NCBI RefSeq assembly: GCF_007005445.1
Contig: NZ_CP041387.1
Span: forward strand, 4,541,501 to 4,605,500
Origin: Rhodopseudomonas palustris
GTDB taxonomy: Bacteria; Pseudomonadota; Alphaproteobacteria; Rhizobiales; Xanthobacteraceae
Length of the DNA: 64,000 nucleotides
Reading direction: 5' to 3'
Position 1 is the first letter of the stretch. Every line of letters starts with the position of its first letter. Positions 45,270 to 55,847 of the stretch are shown one piece after another. The translations under genes and the position numbers were made by a program. Under the pieces are notes generated by a model, which did not search any database, was not told the origin of the DNA, and saw nothing but the letters and a program-made list of their open reading frames with translations.

Positions 45270-47138
45270 CTAGCCTGCCGACTTCCGTTTCCGCTCCTCT
45301 CGCCGCAGATAGGCGGCGAGAATTCCGAGGGCCGCGGGCGTGATACCGTCCAATCGACCCGCCTGCCCCACGGTGTGGGGCCGATGCCGTTCGAGGCGGG
45401 TACGCGCCTCGTTCGAGAGACCGGGAACGGCCGCGTAGTCGACATCGGTCAGCCGGAGACTTTCGTCCCGACGAAATGCTTCGACGTCCGCGGTCTGGCG
45501 CTCGAGATAGACATGGTACTTGGCGTCGATCTCGACATGCGTGGCGATCACCGGATCGACCTTTCCCAGCTCCGGCCAAATCGCGCGGACCTGGGCCCAA
45601 TCGATCTCCGGATAGGACAACAGGTCGAACGCCGATCGGCGCTGGCCGTCCCGGTTCAGTGCCAGTCCATGCTTGGCGGCTTCGTTCGGGGTGATCGCCA
45701 GCGACTGGGCGAGCGCCCTCGCTTCGGAAAGTGCGGCCATCTTGCCGCGGTGGAACGCCGATCGCTCCGCCCCAACGCAGCCGAGCGACACTCCCTTGTC
45801 GGTGAGGCGCTGGTCGGCGTTGTCGGCCCGAAGGGTCAGGCGGTATTCGGCCCGGGAGGTGAACATCCGGTATGGCTCGGCAATACCGCGGGTCACCAGA
45901 TCGTCGATCATCACGCCGAGATAACCATCGGCGCGATCGAACACCGCCTGATCGCCTCCCCCGGCGGCCAATGCCGCGTTGAGCCCGGCCACCAGCCCCT
46001 GGGCTGCCGCCTCCTCATAACCGGTGGTGCCGTTGATCTGCCCGGCCAGGAACAGCCCGCGCAGCCGCCTGGTCTGCAGCGACGGTTCCAATTCCCGCGG
46101 ATCGACGTGGTCGTATTCGATCGCGTATCCGGGACGGAACATTTCGGTAAGTTCCAGCCCCGGGATGGTCTTCAGGATGGCGCGCTGCACCTCTTCAGGG
46201 AGCGAGGTCGAGATCCCGTTGGGATAGACCGTCGGATCATCGAGCCCTTCCGGCTCCAGGAAGATCTGATGGCCGTCGCGGTCGCCGAACTTGACGATCT
46301 TGTCCTCGATCGAGGGGCAATAGCGCGGTCCTGTCGACTGGATCTGGCCCGAATACATCGGCGAGCGGTGCACATTGGCCCGGATCACCTCGTGGGTATC
46401 CGGCGTCGTCCGGGTGATGCCGCATTCGATCTGCGGCGTGGTGATCGCCGGCGTCAGGACCGAAAACGGCTCCGGCGGGTCGTCTCCGGGCTGCATCTCG
46501 ACCGCGCCCCAGTCGATGGTCCGTCCGTCGAGCCGCGCCGGCGTGCCGGTCTTGAGCCGACCGAGGGTGAACCCGAGTGCTTCGAACGAGCCCGAAAGTC
46601 CCATCGCCGGGGCTTCGTCGATCCGGCCGGCCGGCCAGCTTCGCTCGCCGAGGTGGATCAGGCCGCGCAAGAACGTTCCGGTGGTGATGACAACCGCAGC
46701 AGCAGCCAACTCACGGCCGTCGCCGAGCCGAATGCCGATCACCCGACCGTCCCGCCACAACAGGACGTCCGCCTCCCCCTCGATCACCGACAGATTCGGT
46801 GTGGCGAATATCGCGGTCTGCATCGCAGCCGCATACAACTTGCGATCGGCCTGCGCCCGCGGTCCGCGGACCGCTGGACCTTTGCGGCGGTTGAGCATCC
46901 GGAACTGGATGCCACCGGCATCAGCGACCCGGCCCATCAGGCCGTCGAGAGCGTCGACTTCGCGGACCAAATGACCTTTGCCGAGCCCACCAATGGCCGG
47001 ATTGCAGGACATCGCCCCGATCGTGGCATAGCGATGCGTGACCAGCGCCGTTGCGGCGCCGATCCGGGCAGCCGCAGCAGCAGCCTCGCAGCCGGCATGG
47101 CCGCCGCCGATAACAATGACGTCGAAGGAAGTGCGCAT
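45270..47138 (-). CDS. mnmG: tRNA uridine-34 modification enzyme MnmG (GidA)
   Basis: A 622-residue FAD protein. The dinucleotide fold is [20 protein letters not shown] (about 5-24). [37 protein letters not shown] and [20 protein letters not shown] (about 365-385) are family blocks. With MnmE it makes 5-carboxymethylaminomethyl-uridine at the wobble base. It lies between mnmE and rsmG; parS sites flank both ends. Confidence 0.97.
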   Translation of the reverse strand: MRTSFDVIVIGGGHAGCEAAAAAARIGAATALVTHRYATIGAMSCNPAIGGLGKGHLVREVDALDGLMGRVADAGGIQFRMLNRRKGPAVRGPRAQADRKLYAAAMQTAIFATPNLSVIEGEADVLLWRDGRVIGIRLGDGRELAAAAVVITTGTFLRGLIHLGERSWPAGRIDEAPAMGLSGSFEALGFTLGRLKTGTPARLDGRTIDWGAVEMQPGDDPPEPFSVLTPAITTPQIECGITRTTPDTHEVIRANVHRSPMYSGQIQSTGPRYCPSIEDKIVKFGDRDGHQIFLEPEGLDDPTVYPNGISTSLPEEVQRAILKTIPGLELTEMFRPGYAIEYDHVDPRELEPSLQTRRLRGLFLAGQINGTTGYEEAAAQGLVAGLNAALAAGGGDQAVFDRADGYLGVMIDDLVTRGIAEPYRMFTSRAEYRLTLRADNADQRLTDKGVSLGCVGAERSAFHRGKMAALSEARALAQSLAITPNEAAKHGLALNRDGQRRSAFDLLSYPEIDWAQVRAIWPELGKVDPVIATHVEIDAKYHVYLERQTADVEAFRRDESLRLTDVDYAAVPGLSNEARTRLERHRPHTVGQAGRLDGITPAALGILAAYLRREERKRKSAG

Positions 47139-47213
47139 CAGGGGGTTCTAGCTCAGCTCCTTGGAGCTTTGAAGGCGGCGCGCCAATCTGATACCGGCCA
47201 AAGCTCACCACAT

Positions 47214-47229
47214 TGTTTCAAGTGAAACA
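47214..47229. promoter_or_regulatory. parS site 3 (one central mismatch)
   Basis: TGTTTCAAGTGAAACA differs from the consensus only at the central C (A here), which breaks one half-site. It lies 75 bp upstream of mnmG. Binding may be weaker. Confidence 0.6.
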
Positions 47230-47338
47230 GCGGCGGCGGCAATCGGTGTGGCATGGTTACCAAATCGTTGTCCGGCGCGCCTCCCATAGCCAGATGCCGA
47301 ATGGGTCTTCGATCTTGGTTTCAAAGCAGGCACTCCGC

Positions 47339-47354
47339 TGTTTCACGTGAAACA
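47339..47354. promoter_or_regulatory. parS site 4 (perfect)
   Basis: TGTTTCACGTGAAACA is the exact 16-bp consensus. It lies between mnmE and mnmG. Confidence 0.93.
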
Positions 47355-47413
47355 GCGGCCATCCGCAGGACTATGGTTAACCAAGTCTTACCCGCCGGCC
47401 GATTGCGGCCTCC

Positions 47414-48742
47414 CTATTTCCCTATGCAGAACCGGCCAAAGATCTCGCCGAGGACGTCCTCGACATCGACCCGCCCAAGCAAGCGTCCCAGGTCATGGCA
47501 AGCGGCGCGGAGTTCCTCGGCGACGATTTCCTCGGCCAGACCCGGTGCCAGACTTCGTCCCAGCGCTGCCCCGGCATCGGCAAGCAGCAGCCGATGGCGG
47601 TCTCGGGTGATCAAGCCGGCCTCCGCAGAGCCGAAATATTGCGCGGCAAACTGCGTGAGTTCGCGCAGCAAACCGGCGACACCCTCGCCGCTAGACGCAG
47701 AAATACGAAAATCAGCGTCTGAAGACCGCTTCTTCCGCCCCTCGTCCGTTTCCGCCAGATCGATCTTGTTGCGCACCCGCCAGACCTCCGGTCCGCTGAG
47801 ATCCGGATCGGAAGCGTCGGTGGGCGTGCTGAGCCACAGCACCAGATCCGCCGCCGCCGCGCGCGCCCGCGCCCGCCGCACACCCTCCTGCTCGATCGGA
47901 TCGTCGCTGTCGCGCAACCCCGCGGTGTCGATCACCGTCACCGGATAGCCGCCGAGATCGAGATGAACCTCGATCACATCCCGGGTCGTGCCGGCATGAG
48001 GCGACACGATCGCCACATCACGCCGCGCCAGACGATTGATCAGGGTCGACTTGCCGACGTTCGGCGGGCCGGCGATCGCCACCACCATCCCGTCGCGGAG
48101 CTTTTCGCCCTGGCCCTGCTCGGCCAAGACCTCCGCAATCTCCGCGGACAGCGCGGCGATCTTCGCCCGCGCGGGTGCCATCAGGTCGGCGGCGACGTCA
48201 CCTTCGTCGGAAAAGTCGATCCCGGCCTCGACCAGCGCCAGCGCTTCGATGATCTGGTCGCGCCAACGCCGCGCCCGGTCGCCCAGCACGCCCTGAAGTT
48301 GCCGCAGAGCCTGCCGCCTCTGCACCTCGGTATCGGCGTGGATCAGATCGTCGAGACCTTCGGCTTCGGTCAGATCGAGCTTGCCGTTCTCGAATGCCCG
48401 CCGGGTGAACTCGCCTGGCTCGGCCGGCCTCACCCCTTCGAATGCGGAAAGCGTCTTGATCAGCGCCGCCGCCACCGCGTGACTGCCGTGGATGTGCAGT
48501 TCGGCGACGTCTTCGCCGGTGGCCGACGCCGGTCCCGGAAACCACAGCGCCACGCCGTCATCGATCATCTCGCCGCTGCGATTTCTGAGATCACAACGCA
48601 CCGCACGTCGCGGCGCAGGCAACGATCCGGTCAGCGCCGTTACCACGTTCCCAGCCTGTGGTCCGGAAACTCGAAAGATCGCGATCGCCGATGGGAGCGG
48701 CCCGGTCGCGAGAGCAAAAATGGTCTGGTCCCTCGGATGCAT
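47414..48742 (-). CDS. mnmE: tRNA modification GTPase MnmE (TrmE)
   Basis: A 442-residue GTPase. The N-terminal folate-binding part begins [20 protein letters not shown] (about 4-23). The G domain has [19 protein letters not shown] (G1), [10 protein letters not shown] (G2), [10 protein letters not shown] (G3) and NKIDLAE (G4). The C-terminus is FCIGK, the conserved C[IFV]GK. ATG 48742 is chosen over the upstream one at 48778. It follows rho after a terminator. Confidence 0.95.
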   Translation of the reverse strand: MHPRDQTIFALATGPLPSAIAIFRVSGPQAGNVVTALTGSLPAPRRAVRCDLRNRSGEMIDDGVALWFPGPASATGEDVAELHIHGSHAVAAALIKTLSAFEGVRPAEPGEFTRRAFENGKLDLTEAEGLDDLIHADTEVQRRQALRQLQGVLGDRARRWRDQIIEALALVEAGIDFSDEGDVAADLMAPARAKIAALSAEIAEVLAEQGQGEKLRDGMVVAIAGPPNVGKSTLINRLARRDVAIVSPHAGTTRDVIEVHLDLGGYPVTVIDTAGLRDSDDPIEQEGVRRARARAAAADLVLWLSTPTDASDPDLSGPEVWRVRNKIDLAETDEGRKKRSSDADFRISASSGEGVAGLLRELTQFAAQYFGSAEAGLITRDRHRLLLADAGAALGRSLAPGLAEEIVAEELRAACHDLGRLLGRVDVEDVLGEIFGRFCIGK

Positions 48743-48778
48743 GGGCGCTGTCTTGCCGAGGCGCTGTTCCGAACGCAA

Positions 48779-48810
48779 ACAAAAAGGGCGCCCCGCGCGG
48801 GACGCCCTTG
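48779..48810 (-). terminator. Terminator downstream of rho
   Basis: Read on the minus strand: AAGGGCG, an inner self-complementary CCCGCGCGGG, then CGCCCTTTTTGTT. The 7-bp outer stem and T-run lie 25 bp after the rho stop codon and just before mnmE. Confidence 0.8.
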
Positions 48811-48833
48811 ATCGCTGGTGTTGGCCGGTTCGC

Positions 48834-50099
48834 TCAGGTGTTCATCGAGTCGAAGAATTCCGAGTTGTTCTTGGTGTTGCGCAGCTTGTCGAGCAGGAAC
48901 TCGATCGCATCCATTGTACCCATCGGGTTGAGGATGCGGCGCAGCACATACATCTTCTTCAAGAGCTGCGGATCGGTGATCAGCTCTTCCTTGCGGGTGC
49001 CGGACCGCGAGATGTCGATCGCCGGGAAGGTGCGCTTGTCGGCGACCTTGCGGTCCAGGATCAGCTCCGAGTTACCGGTGCCCTTGAACTCTTCGAAGAT
49101 CACTTCGTCCATACGCGAGCCGGTGTCGACCAGCGCTGTGGCGATGATGGTGAGCGATCCACCCTCTTCGATGTTGCGGGCGGCGCCGAAGAATCGCTTC
49201 GGCCGTTGCAGCGCGTTGGCGTCGACACCACCGGTCAGCACCTTGCCGGAGGACGGCACTACCGTATTGTAGGCGCGGCCGAGCCGGGTGATCGAGTCGA
49301 GCAGGATGACGACATCGCGGCCGTGTTCCACCAGGCGCTTGGCTTTCTCGATCACCATCTCGGCGACCTGGACGTGGCGGACGGCAGGCTCGTCGAACGT
49401 CGAGGAGATCACCTCGCCCTTCACCGAGCGCTGCATGTCGGTGACTTCTTCGGGCCGCTCGTCGATCAGCAGCACGATCAGGTAGCATTCGGGGTGGTTC
49501 GCAGTGATCGAGTGCGCGATGTTCTGCATCAGCACCGTTTTACCGGTGCGCGGCGGCGCGACGATCAGGGCGCGCTGGCCTTTGCCGATCGGCGCGACGA
49601 TGTCGATCACGCGGGCCGACAGATCCTTGCGGGTCGGATCGTCGATCTCGAGCCGGAAACGCTCGTCCGGGAACAGCGGCGTCAGGTTGTCGAAATTAAC
49701 CTTGTGCTTGGACTTTTCGGGATCTTCGAAGTTCAGCGAGTTGACCTTGAGCAGCGCGAAGTAGCGTTCCCCTTCCTTCGGGCTGCGGATATGGCCTTCG
49801 ATGGTGTCTCCGGTGCGTAACCCGAACCGGCGGATCTGCGAGGGGGAGACGTAGATGTCATCCGGACCGGGAAGGTAGTTCGCATCCGGTGATCGCAAAA
49901 ACCCGAAACCATCGGACAGCACCTCGACGACGCCCTCCCCGATGATGTCGGTTTCCTTCGCCGATAGCTGCTTGAGGCAGGCGAACATCAGCTCCTGCTT
50001 GCGCATCGTGCTGGCGTTCTCGACCCCCAGCTCCTCTGCAAACGAAACGAGCTCGGCCGGCGTCTTGGCCTTCAGGTCTTGAAGTTTGATTTCCCGCAT
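48834..50099 (-). CDS. rho: Transcription termination factor Rho
   Basis: A 421-residue hexameric helicase. The N-terminal [20 protein letters not shown] is the Rho N-helical domain, [20 protein letters not shown] is the cold-shock RNA site, and the motor has [17 protein letters not shown] (Walker A) and [16 protein letters not shown]. It unwinds RNA to end transcripts. It is followed by its own terminator. Confidence 0.98.
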   Translation of the reverse strand: MREIKLQDLKAKTPAELVSFAEELGVENASTMRKQELMFACLKQLSAKETDIIGEGVVEVLSDGFGFLRSPDANYLPGPDDIYVSPSQIRRFGLRTGDTIEGHIRSPKEGERYFALLKVNSLNFEDPEKSKHKVNFDNLTPLFPDERFRLEIDDPTRKDLSARVIDIVAPIGKGQRALIVAPPRTGKTVLMQNIAHSITANHPECYLIVLLIDERPEEVTDMQRSVKGEVISSTFDEPAVRHVQVAEMVIEKAKRLVEHGRDVVILLDSITRLGRAYNTVVPSSGKVLTGGVDANALQRPKRFFGAARNIEEGGSLTIIATALVDTGSRMDEVIFEEFKGTGNSELILDRKVADKRTFPAIDISRSGTRKEELITDPQLLKKMYVLRRILNPMGTMDAIEFLLDKLRNTKNNSEFFDSMNT

Positions 50100-50359
50100 G
50101 GGGGTGGTCCTGTGGAAACGAGACTGGGGATTCGTCAGCGGAAGAAAAAGCGGGAGGAAATAACGGAGGTCCGCAGGTCTTCAGGTCGACGGTGTCTTGA
50201 GCAAGGAAGGTGCGGGAGGTTTCAGACCCGATGCGGCGGCCGGTCCAAAAGGAGCCAGATCGCAACCACATTCGCCTGCTTTAGGTGGGACGACGCAACT
50301 ATAGGAAATCCGTCGCAATCACGCAAGACGATCCCGGTGCCGGACGAGGATTTGCGCCC

Positions 50360-50800
50360 TCAGAACGGTTTGACGATGACGAAGATTACCGCCGCAACCA
50401 TGAGAACAGTCGGTATCTCGTTGATAACGCGATAGAATTTATGAGATCGCGTATTCCGGTCTGCGGCAAAATCGCGCACATAGCGACCGAGCAGCAGGTG
50501 GATCACCGTCATCAGCACCACAGCGGCAAGCTTGCCGTGGAACCAGCCCGACGCAAAGTAGTCCTGCTCCCAGGCAATCGCGAGCCCGGCGACCCAGGCG
50601 ACCAGCATCGCCGGATTCATGATCGCACGGTACAACCGGCGCTCCATGATCTTGAAGGTCTCGGACTGCTTCGTTCCGACCTCGGCGGTGCAGTGATAGA
50701 CGAACAGTCGCGGCATATACAGCATGCCGGCCATCCAGGAGATCACCGCCACCACGTGCAGGGTCTTCACCCACGGATAGACATAGATCCATTCGATCAT
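50360..50800 (-). CDS. hemJ: Protoporphyrinogen oxidase HemJ
   Basis: A 146-residue membrane protein with four helices. WVKTLHVVAVISWMAGMLYM (about 10-29) carries the conserved His, YRAIMNPAMLVAWVAGLAIA is the second block, and MTVIHLLLGRYVRDFAADR the third. HemJ oxidises protoporphyrinogen IX in bacteria lacking HemG/HemY-type oxidases. ATG 50800 has GGAAG 9 bases upstream. hemE, which adjoins it in many relatives, is not in the window. Confidence 0.9.
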   Translation of the reverse strand: MIEWIYVYPWVKTLHVVAVISWMAGMLYMPRLFVYHCTAEVGTKQSETFKIMERRLYRAIMNPAMLVAWVAGLAIAWEQDYFASGWFHGKLAAVVLMTVIHLLLGRYVRDFAADRNTRSHKFYRVINEIPTVLMVAAVIFVIVKPF

Positions 50801-51253
50801 TCGAACTTCCATCCCGCTGTGCCGAGACGCTGCAACGAGATCCGGAACGCAGGACCTGCATCGCGCGTTGATCGAATGCTCGAATGCGGAGATTTCCGCA
50901 AGCGCCAGCCTTCTCATCAATATTTATAGATTCTTAAGGTTTGAGTCTAAGTGGCCGTGGATTTGACTCACCCAACGGCATTGTCGAGTTGTTCTGCGCC
51001 CCTCCACATCTGCACAGCCGTCCCCAGCCGACATCGTCCTTGGACGTGCTTGCAGGATCAGAGGGTTGCGCCGGTTCGCCGCCGCATTACCGAGAGACAA
51101 ATCCACATTCACCCGCTAACCTCGAACCGATCCCGAAATGCTCTTCTCACCCGACGCCTGTGAAGAAAAAGCCGGGTTATCCCGGTCGCGACGGCCGAGG
51201 GGCCGACCTGGTGCGGTTCTCGCCCCGTTGTTCACAGGTTACACAGGGCCACG
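50801..51253. other. Candidate replication origin (oriC) between hemJ and ppsR
   Basis: A 450-bp gap with no gene between divergent hemJ and ppsR. An AT-rich patch lies at about 50911-50950. Three GANTC sites cluster at 50929, 50943 and 50965. DnaA-box-like 9-mers are AAATCCACA (51099), TTCTTCACA on the minus strand (51159-51167) and TTGTTCACA (51228), each one or two bases off TTATCCACA. Gene orientation flips here, and parS lies 4-6 kb away. All are typical of alphaproteobacterial origins, but no exact DnaA box is present, so this is a candidate only. Confidence 0.45.
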
Positions 51254-52093
51254 ATGCTGACCGACGGCTCCTATTTTCATCTTCATCTGGTCTCCGACTC
51301 GACAGGCGAAACCCTGATCACGGTGTCGCGTGCCGTCACCGCGCAATACGCCAACGTCACGCCGGTCGAGCACGTCTATCCGCTGGTGCGCAGCCAGAAG
51401 CAGCTCGATCGCGTGCTGCAGGAAATCGAGGAAGCCCCCGGCATCGTGCTGTTCACCCTGCTGGAGACCGAGCTCGTCAACCGGCTCGAGGCGAAGTGCC
51501 AGGAGATCAACAGCCCGAGCCTGTCGATCATCGGACCGGTGATGCAATTGTTCGAGGCCTACCTCGGCGCTTCGACCATGGGCCGGGTCGGCGCCCAGCA
51601 CACCCTCAATGCCGAGTATTTCCAGCGCATCGATGCGCTGAACTATTCGATGATGCACGACGACGGCCAGCACGTCGAAGGGCTTGAAGAAGCCGATGTG
51701 GTTCTGGTCGGCGTGTCGCGCACCTCGAAGACCCCGACCTCGATCTATCTGGCCAATCGCGGCATCCGCACCGCCAATGTGCCGCTGGTGGCCGGCATTC
51801 CGATTCCGCACCAGCTCGAGACCTTGAAGAAGCCGCTGGTGGTCAGCCTGCACGCGTCGCCCGAACGATTGATTCAGGTCCGGCAGAACCGGCTTCTGAG
51901 TCTCGGCGCCGGCGCCGGCAACGATTCCTATATCGATCGCCAGGCGGTCACCGACGAAGTGCTGCTGGCCCGCAAGCTCAGCGCCAAATACGGCTGGTCA
52001 CTGCTCGACGTCACCCGCCGTTCGATCGAGGAGACCGCCGCGGCGATCATGAAGCTGCTGGCCGACAGGCAGCGCCAGAGAGGCCCGGAATGA
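51254..52093 (+). CDS. ppsR: PPDK regulatory kinase/phosphorylase (PpsR, DUF299)
   Basis: A 279-residue protein. [20 protein letters not shown] (about 9-28) and the P-loop [18 protein letters not shown] (about 152-169) are diagnostic. It phosphorylates and dephosphorylates pyruvate phosphate dikinase or PEP synthase. It should not be confused with the photosynthesis repressor of the same short name. It is the first plus-strand gene after the candidate origin and overlaps maf by 4 bp. Confidence 0.95.
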   Translation: MLTDGSYFHLHLVSDSTGETLITVSRAVTAQYANVTPVEHVYPLVRSQKQLDRVLQEIEEAPGIVLFTLLETELVNRLEAKCQEINSPSLSIIGPVMQLFEAYLGASTMGRVGAQHTLNAEYFQRIDALNYSMMHDDGQHVEGLEEADVVLVGVSRTSKTPTSIYLANRGIRTANVPLVAGIPIPHQLETLKKPLVVSLHASPERLIQVRQNRLLSLGAGAGNDSYIDRQAVTDEVLLARKLSAKYGWSLLDVTRRSIEETAAAIMKLLADRQRQRGPE

Positions 52094-52698
52094 CGCTGTG
52101 GCTCGGGCCGCAGCCGCTGGTGCTGGCTTCGCAAAGCCGCGCCCGGCAGACAGTGCTCGCCAATGCCGGGATTCCGTTCGACGCGATTCCCGCCGACATC
52201 GATGAACGCGGCATCGCGGATGCGTCGGGTCTCAGCGCGCCGGGCGAGATCGCCGCTTTGCTGGCCGAGCAGAAGGCGGCGTTCGTCAGCAATCATCATC
52301 CGGGCCGTCTGGTGCTCGGCGCCGATCAGACGCTGGCGCTCGGTGCGCGCGGCTTCAACAAGCCCGCCGATCGCGCCGCCGCCGCCAGGCAGCTCCGCGA
52401 GCTCGCCGGCCGCCGCCACGAATTGCATTCGGCGATCGCGATGGTGCGCAACGGCATCACGCTGTTCGCCGACGTCTCGATCGCGCGCATGACGATGCGG
52501 CCGCTGACCGAAGCCGAGATCGATGCCTATCTGGACGTTGTCGGTGATAAAGCCACTACCAGTGTCGGCGCCTATCAGATCGAAGGTCTCGGAGTGCATC
52601 TGTTCGACGGCATCCACGGCGATCATTTCACCATCCTTGGACTGCCGCTGTTGCCGTTGCTCGGTTTTCTGCGTAGCCAGAACCTGCTGGCGGTCTGA
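52090..52698 (+). CDS. maf: Maf nucleotide pyrophosphatase
   Basis: A 202-residue Maf protein. [20 protein letters not shown] (about 8-27) is the nucleotide-binding start, [20 protein letters not shown] holds the catalytic Asp, and [20 protein letters not shown] is the family block. It removes pyrophosphate from modified or non-canonical nucleoside triphosphates. ATGA overlap with ppsR couples translation. Confidence 0.93.
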   Translation: MTLWLGPQPLVLASQSRARQTVLANAGIPFDAIPADIDERGIADASGLSAPGEIAALLAEQKAAFVSNHHPGRLVLGADQTLALGARGFNKPADRAAAARQLRELAGRRHELHSAIAMVRNGITLFADVSIARMTMRPLTEAEIDAYLDVVGDKATTSVGAYQIEGLGVHLFDGIHGDHFTILGLPLLPLLGFLRSQNLLAV

Positions 52699-52788
52699 CG
52701 CGCGGACGACGAACCAGAAAAAAAGCGAGTCTCAGAACCGATCGGAATCGGATCTGAAATGTCTCGCGACGAAGACGGAGGCGACGGA

Positions 52789-53388
52789 ATGCTGGTGCTC
52801 GGACTGACCGGTTCGATCGGGATGGGCAAATCGACCACCGCCAAGCTGTTCGCCGAAGCCGGCGTGCCGGTCTATGACGCCGATGCGACCGTGCATAAGA
52901 TCTACGAGAACGAAGCGGTGCCGGCGATCGAAGCCGCGTTTCCCGGCACCACGGTCGGCGGCAAGGTCGATCGCGCGCTGCTGTCGGCAAAGGTTGTGCA
53001 TGATCCGGCTGCGATGAAGCGGCTCGAAGCAATCGTGCACCCGATGCTGCGCGCCCATCACCAGCAGTTTCTCGACGATGCCGAGTCATCCGGCGCCGCG
53101 GTCGCAGTGGTCGATGTGCCGCTCTTGTTCGAAACCGGCGGCGAAAAGCGTGTCGACGCGGTGGTGGTGGTGACGACCTCGCCGGAGGTGCAGCGTGAAC
53201 GGATTCTCGCGCGTGACAACATGACCCCCGACAAGCTCGACGCCATTCTGGCTCGGCAGATGCCCGATGCCGAAAAGCGCAAGCGTGCGGATTTCGTCGT
53301 GGATACGTCCAACGGACTCGACCCGGTGCGGGCCCAGATCCGCGAAATCCTCGAGGCGGCTGCTAGAATGCCGCGCCGGCGCGATTGA
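52789..53388 (+). CDS. coaE: Dephospho-CoA kinase
   Basis: A 199-residue kinase. The P-loop is [20 protein letters not shown] (about 3-22), [13 protein letters not shown] follows, and [11 protein letters not shown] and [13 protein letters not shown] complete the family pattern. It makes CoA in the last step of its synthesis. ATG 52789 was chosen because the P-loop normally begins within the first residues; a longer start at 52759 is possible. Confidence 0.94.
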   Translation: MLVLGLTGSIGMGKSTTAKLFAEAGVPVYDADATVHKIYENEAVPAIEAAFPGTTVGGKVDRALLSAKVVHDPAAMKRLEAIVHPMLRAHHQQFLDDAESSGAAVAVVDVPLLFETGGEKRVDAVVVVTTSPEVQRERILARDNMTPDKLDAILARQMPDAEKRKRADFVVDTSNGLDPVRAQIREILEAAARMPRRRD

Positions 53389-53427
53389 TTCGCCGGATCC
53401 CCGACAACAACGACCTGATCAGAAGCG

Positions 53428-54126
53428 ATGCGCGAGATCGTCCTCGATACCGAAACCACCGGCCTCGACCCGCTGCGCGGTGACCGGCTGGTCGAAATCG
53501 GCTGCGTCGAGATCTTCAACCGGATGCCGACCGGCCGCACCTATCATCGCTACCTCAATCCCGAACGCGACATGCCGGCCGAGGCCTTTGCGGTGCACGG
53601 ACTGTCGGCCGAGTTCCTCGCCGACAAGCCGTTGTTCGCCCAGGTCGCCGATGAGTTCCTCGAATTCATCGGTGATGACCCGCTGGTGATCCACAACGCC
53701 TCATTCGACATCGGCTTCATCAATGCCGAACTGTCACGGCTGTCGCGTGCGCCGGTGCCGCGCGACCGGCTGGTCGACACGCTGCTGCTCGCCCGCCGCA
53801 AGCATCCGGGCGTGTCGAACCGGCTCGACGATCTGTGTTCGCGCTACGCGATCGACAATTCGCGCCGGACCAAGCACGGCGCATTGCTCGACGCCGAGCT
53901 ATTGGCCGAGGTCTATATCGACCTGATCGGTGCCCGGCAGTCGCAGCTCATTTTGGCCGATGTGCCGGCCGAGGTGGTCGGAGCTGCCAGCGAGAACCGT
54001 CGCCGCCAGCGACCCGCGCCGCTGCCGAACCGGCTGACCGACGCCGACCTCGAAGCCCACCGCGACTTCATCGCCACCATGGGCGAGAAGGCGATCTGGC
54101 CGGACTATTTGGCCGCTGGCGCCTGA
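53428..54126 (+). CDS. dnaQ: DNA polymerase III epsilon subunit
   Basis: A 232-residue 3'-5' exonuclease. Exo I is IVLDTETTGLDP (about 4-15), Exo II HNASFDIGFINAE (about 90-102), and Exo III KHGALLDAELLAEVY (about 150-164). The C-terminal part beyond 180 is the polymerase-contact tail. It proofreads replication. It ends at a strong hairpin facing secB. Confidence 0.95.
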   Translation: MREIVLDTETTGLDPLRGDRLVEIGCVEIFNRMPTGRTYHRYLNPERDMPAEAFAVHGLSAEFLADKPLFAQVADEFLEFIGDDPLVIHNASFDIGFINAELSRLSRAPVPRDRLVDTLLLARRKHPGVSNRLDDLCSRYAIDNSRRTKHGALLDAELLAEVYIDLIGARQSQLILADVPAEVVGAASENRRRQRPAPLPNRLTDADLEAHRDFIATMGEKAIWPDYLAAGA

Positions 54127-54148
54127 CTATTTGTCTTCCCGAAACGAC

Positions 54149-54174
54149 AATGCCCGGCACGTCGGCCGGGCATT
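54149..54174. terminator. Hairpin between convergent dnaQ and secB
   Basis: AATGCCCGGC (54149-54158) pairs perfectly with GCCGGGCATT (54165-54174) around ACGTCG. T-rich sequence follows only loosely on both strands, but the position between convergent genes suggests a shared terminator. Confidence 0.65.
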
Positions 54175-54205
54175 GCAGAAGTCATGAACGTGAGCGGCGA
54201 GCGGA

Positions 54206-54679
54206 TCAGCTCGGCTGGCCCTGCTGCTGGGCGCGCTCGAGGTTCTGGCGATACAGGCCGATGAAATCGACCGGATCGAGCATCAGGGGCGGGAACCCGC
54301 CGTCCCGCACGGCGCTGGCGATGATCTCGCGGGCAAACGGGAACAGCAGCCGCGGGCATTCGATCATGATCAGCGGATGCAGGTTCTCCTGCGGCACGTT
54401 CAGAACCCGGAACACGCCCGCATAGGCCAGTTCGAAGCTGAACAGCACGCTGCTGCCCGATTCGGCCTTGCCCTCGATCGACAGCGTCACTTCGAATTCG
54501 TTCTCGCCGACATTGTTGGCGCCGACATTGATCTGGATGTTGATCGCCGGCTGCTGCTGCTGCGGCGCGAGCGACGCCGGAGCGTTCGGGTTCTCGAATG
54601 ACAGATCCTTGGTGTATTGCGCCAACACATTGAGCTGCGGAGGAGCACCCTCGGGAGGCGTGCCGTTACCGTTGGTCAT
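54206..54679 (-). CDS. secB: Protein-export chaperone SecB
   Basis: A 157-residue chaperone. [19 protein letters not shown] (about 17-35) is the opening strand block, [20 protein letters not shown] follows, and [19 protein letters not shown] with [20 protein letters not shown] form the C-terminal part. It holds secretory proteins unfolded for SecA. It is divergent from timA across a 460-bp gap. Confidence 0.96.
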   Translation of the reverse strand: MTNGNGTPPEGAPPQLNVLAQYTKDLSFENPNAPASLAPQQQQPAINIQINVGANNVGENEFEVTLSIEGKAESGSSVLFSFELAYAGVFRVLNVPQENLHPLIMIECPRLLFPFAREIIASAVRDGGFPPLMLDPVDFIGLYRQNLERAQQQGQPS

Positions 54680-55139
54680 CGATGAATCTCCTGGAAGCGG
54701 ACTGAAGGCGACCGCCGGCCGGCGGCGAGCGTCGCAACAATGGGCGGGTGCTGGGGCGAGTGGCTATCATACGCCTGCGGCGTTCCACAAGGTAGACGGA
54801 CGCCTCTGCTGGATCCCGGTCCAGCCCTTCGTCAGATACCGGCAATCTGGTCGCCTTGTTCCCGAGGCCGCATCGATAAACCATTCGTTAACCGTTGCCC
54901 GACCAGGTTTCGGGCCGCTCCCGGTTTCCGGATCGGCCCGAAACGCGTAAGCTCGCGCGACGACTGCTCCAGAGATCGCGCTTGGGCTTGCGAACCCCAA
55001 TGGCTGTGCCAAAACGCGCCATTGGCGTGCCGCGGTTGATGCCTACATGGTGAAAACCGGCCTTGCCGCGTTGGCGCCACGAGGCCGGAGACCAAAGCCG
55101 CGCCGGCAGGCCCCGGCCCGATCAGAAAGTGAATGCGAC
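54680..55139. other. Divergent intergenic region secB-timA
   Basis: A 460-bp gap with no convincing gene. TAAA-CCATTCG-TTAA near 54878 is one base off the CtrA pattern TTAA-N7-TTAA. Promoters for secB and timA must lie here, but I cannot point to clear ones. Confidence 0.45.
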
Positions 55140-55847
55140 GTGGATATTTACACCATTATCTTCCTGGCGCTCGCGGTGTTCATCTTCCTGCGTCTGCGCA
55201 ATGTGCTCGGCCAGCGCACCGGCAACGAACGGCCCCCGTTCGATCGCGCCGCGGCGCGCGACATGATTTCGGGCAAGCAGGACAACAACGTGATTTCGAT
55301 GCCCGGCACCGTGATCGATCAGGCTCCGATCGCGCCGAATGCCGACGTGGTGCCGCCCTCCGACCGCTGGAAAGGCATCGCCGAGCCGGATTCCGAGCTG
55401 GAACACGGCCTCAACGCCATCGCTCAACACGATTCCTCGTTCGATGCCCGTCACTTCGTGGACGGCGCCAAGAGTGCCTACGAGATGATCGTGATGGCGT
55501 TCGCCAACGGCGACCGCCGCTCGCTGCGCGACCTGCTGTCGAGCGAGGTCTATGAGAGCTTCGACGCCGCCATCAAGGATCGTGAAAAGAACGACCTGAA
55601 GGTCGAATCCCGCTTCGTCGCGATCGAGAAGGCCGAGCTGATCAGCGCGGAGCTGCGTGATCGCACCGCGATGCTGACGCTGAAATTCGTGTCGCAGATG
55701 ATCTCCGCGACCCGCGACAAGACCGGTGCGGTGGTCGACGGCTCGCCCGACAAGGTCACCGACATCACCGATGTCTGGACCTTCGCCCGCGACACCAGCT
55801 CGCGCGATCCGAACTGGAAGCTGGTTGGCACCGGCAGCGGCACCTGA
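55140..55847 (+). CDS. Tim44-domain membrane protein
   Basis: A 235-residue protein starting at GTG 55140. An N-terminal helix (IYTIIFLALAVFIFLRLRNV, about 3-22) anchors it, a linker follows, and the Tim44 domain (about 95-235) includes FVDGAKSAYEMIVMAFANGD and RRSLRDLLSSEVYESFDAAI and VTDVWTFARDTSSRDPNWKL-like end. Bacterial Tim44 homologues (TimA) sit on the inner membrane and may aid protein export. Its position after secB fits. MltA follows with overlap. Confidence 0.88.
   Translation: MDIYTIIFLALAVFIFLRLRNVLGQRTGNERPPFDRAAARDMISGKQDNNVISMPGTVIDQAPIAPNADVVPPSDRWKGIAEPDSELEHGLNAIAQHDSSFDARHFVDGAKSAYEMIVMAFANGDRRSLRDLLSSEVYESFDAAIKDREKNDLKVESRFVAIEKAELISAELRDRTAMLTLKFVSQMISATRDKTGAVVDGSPDKVTDITDVWTFARDTSSRDPNWKLVGTGSGT

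Noticed and set aside
47377..47391. TTAA-CCAAGTC-TTAC as a CtrA site upstream of mnmG
   Set aside because: One base off consensus, inside a parS-rich gap, and without support from the gene's role; noted but not called.
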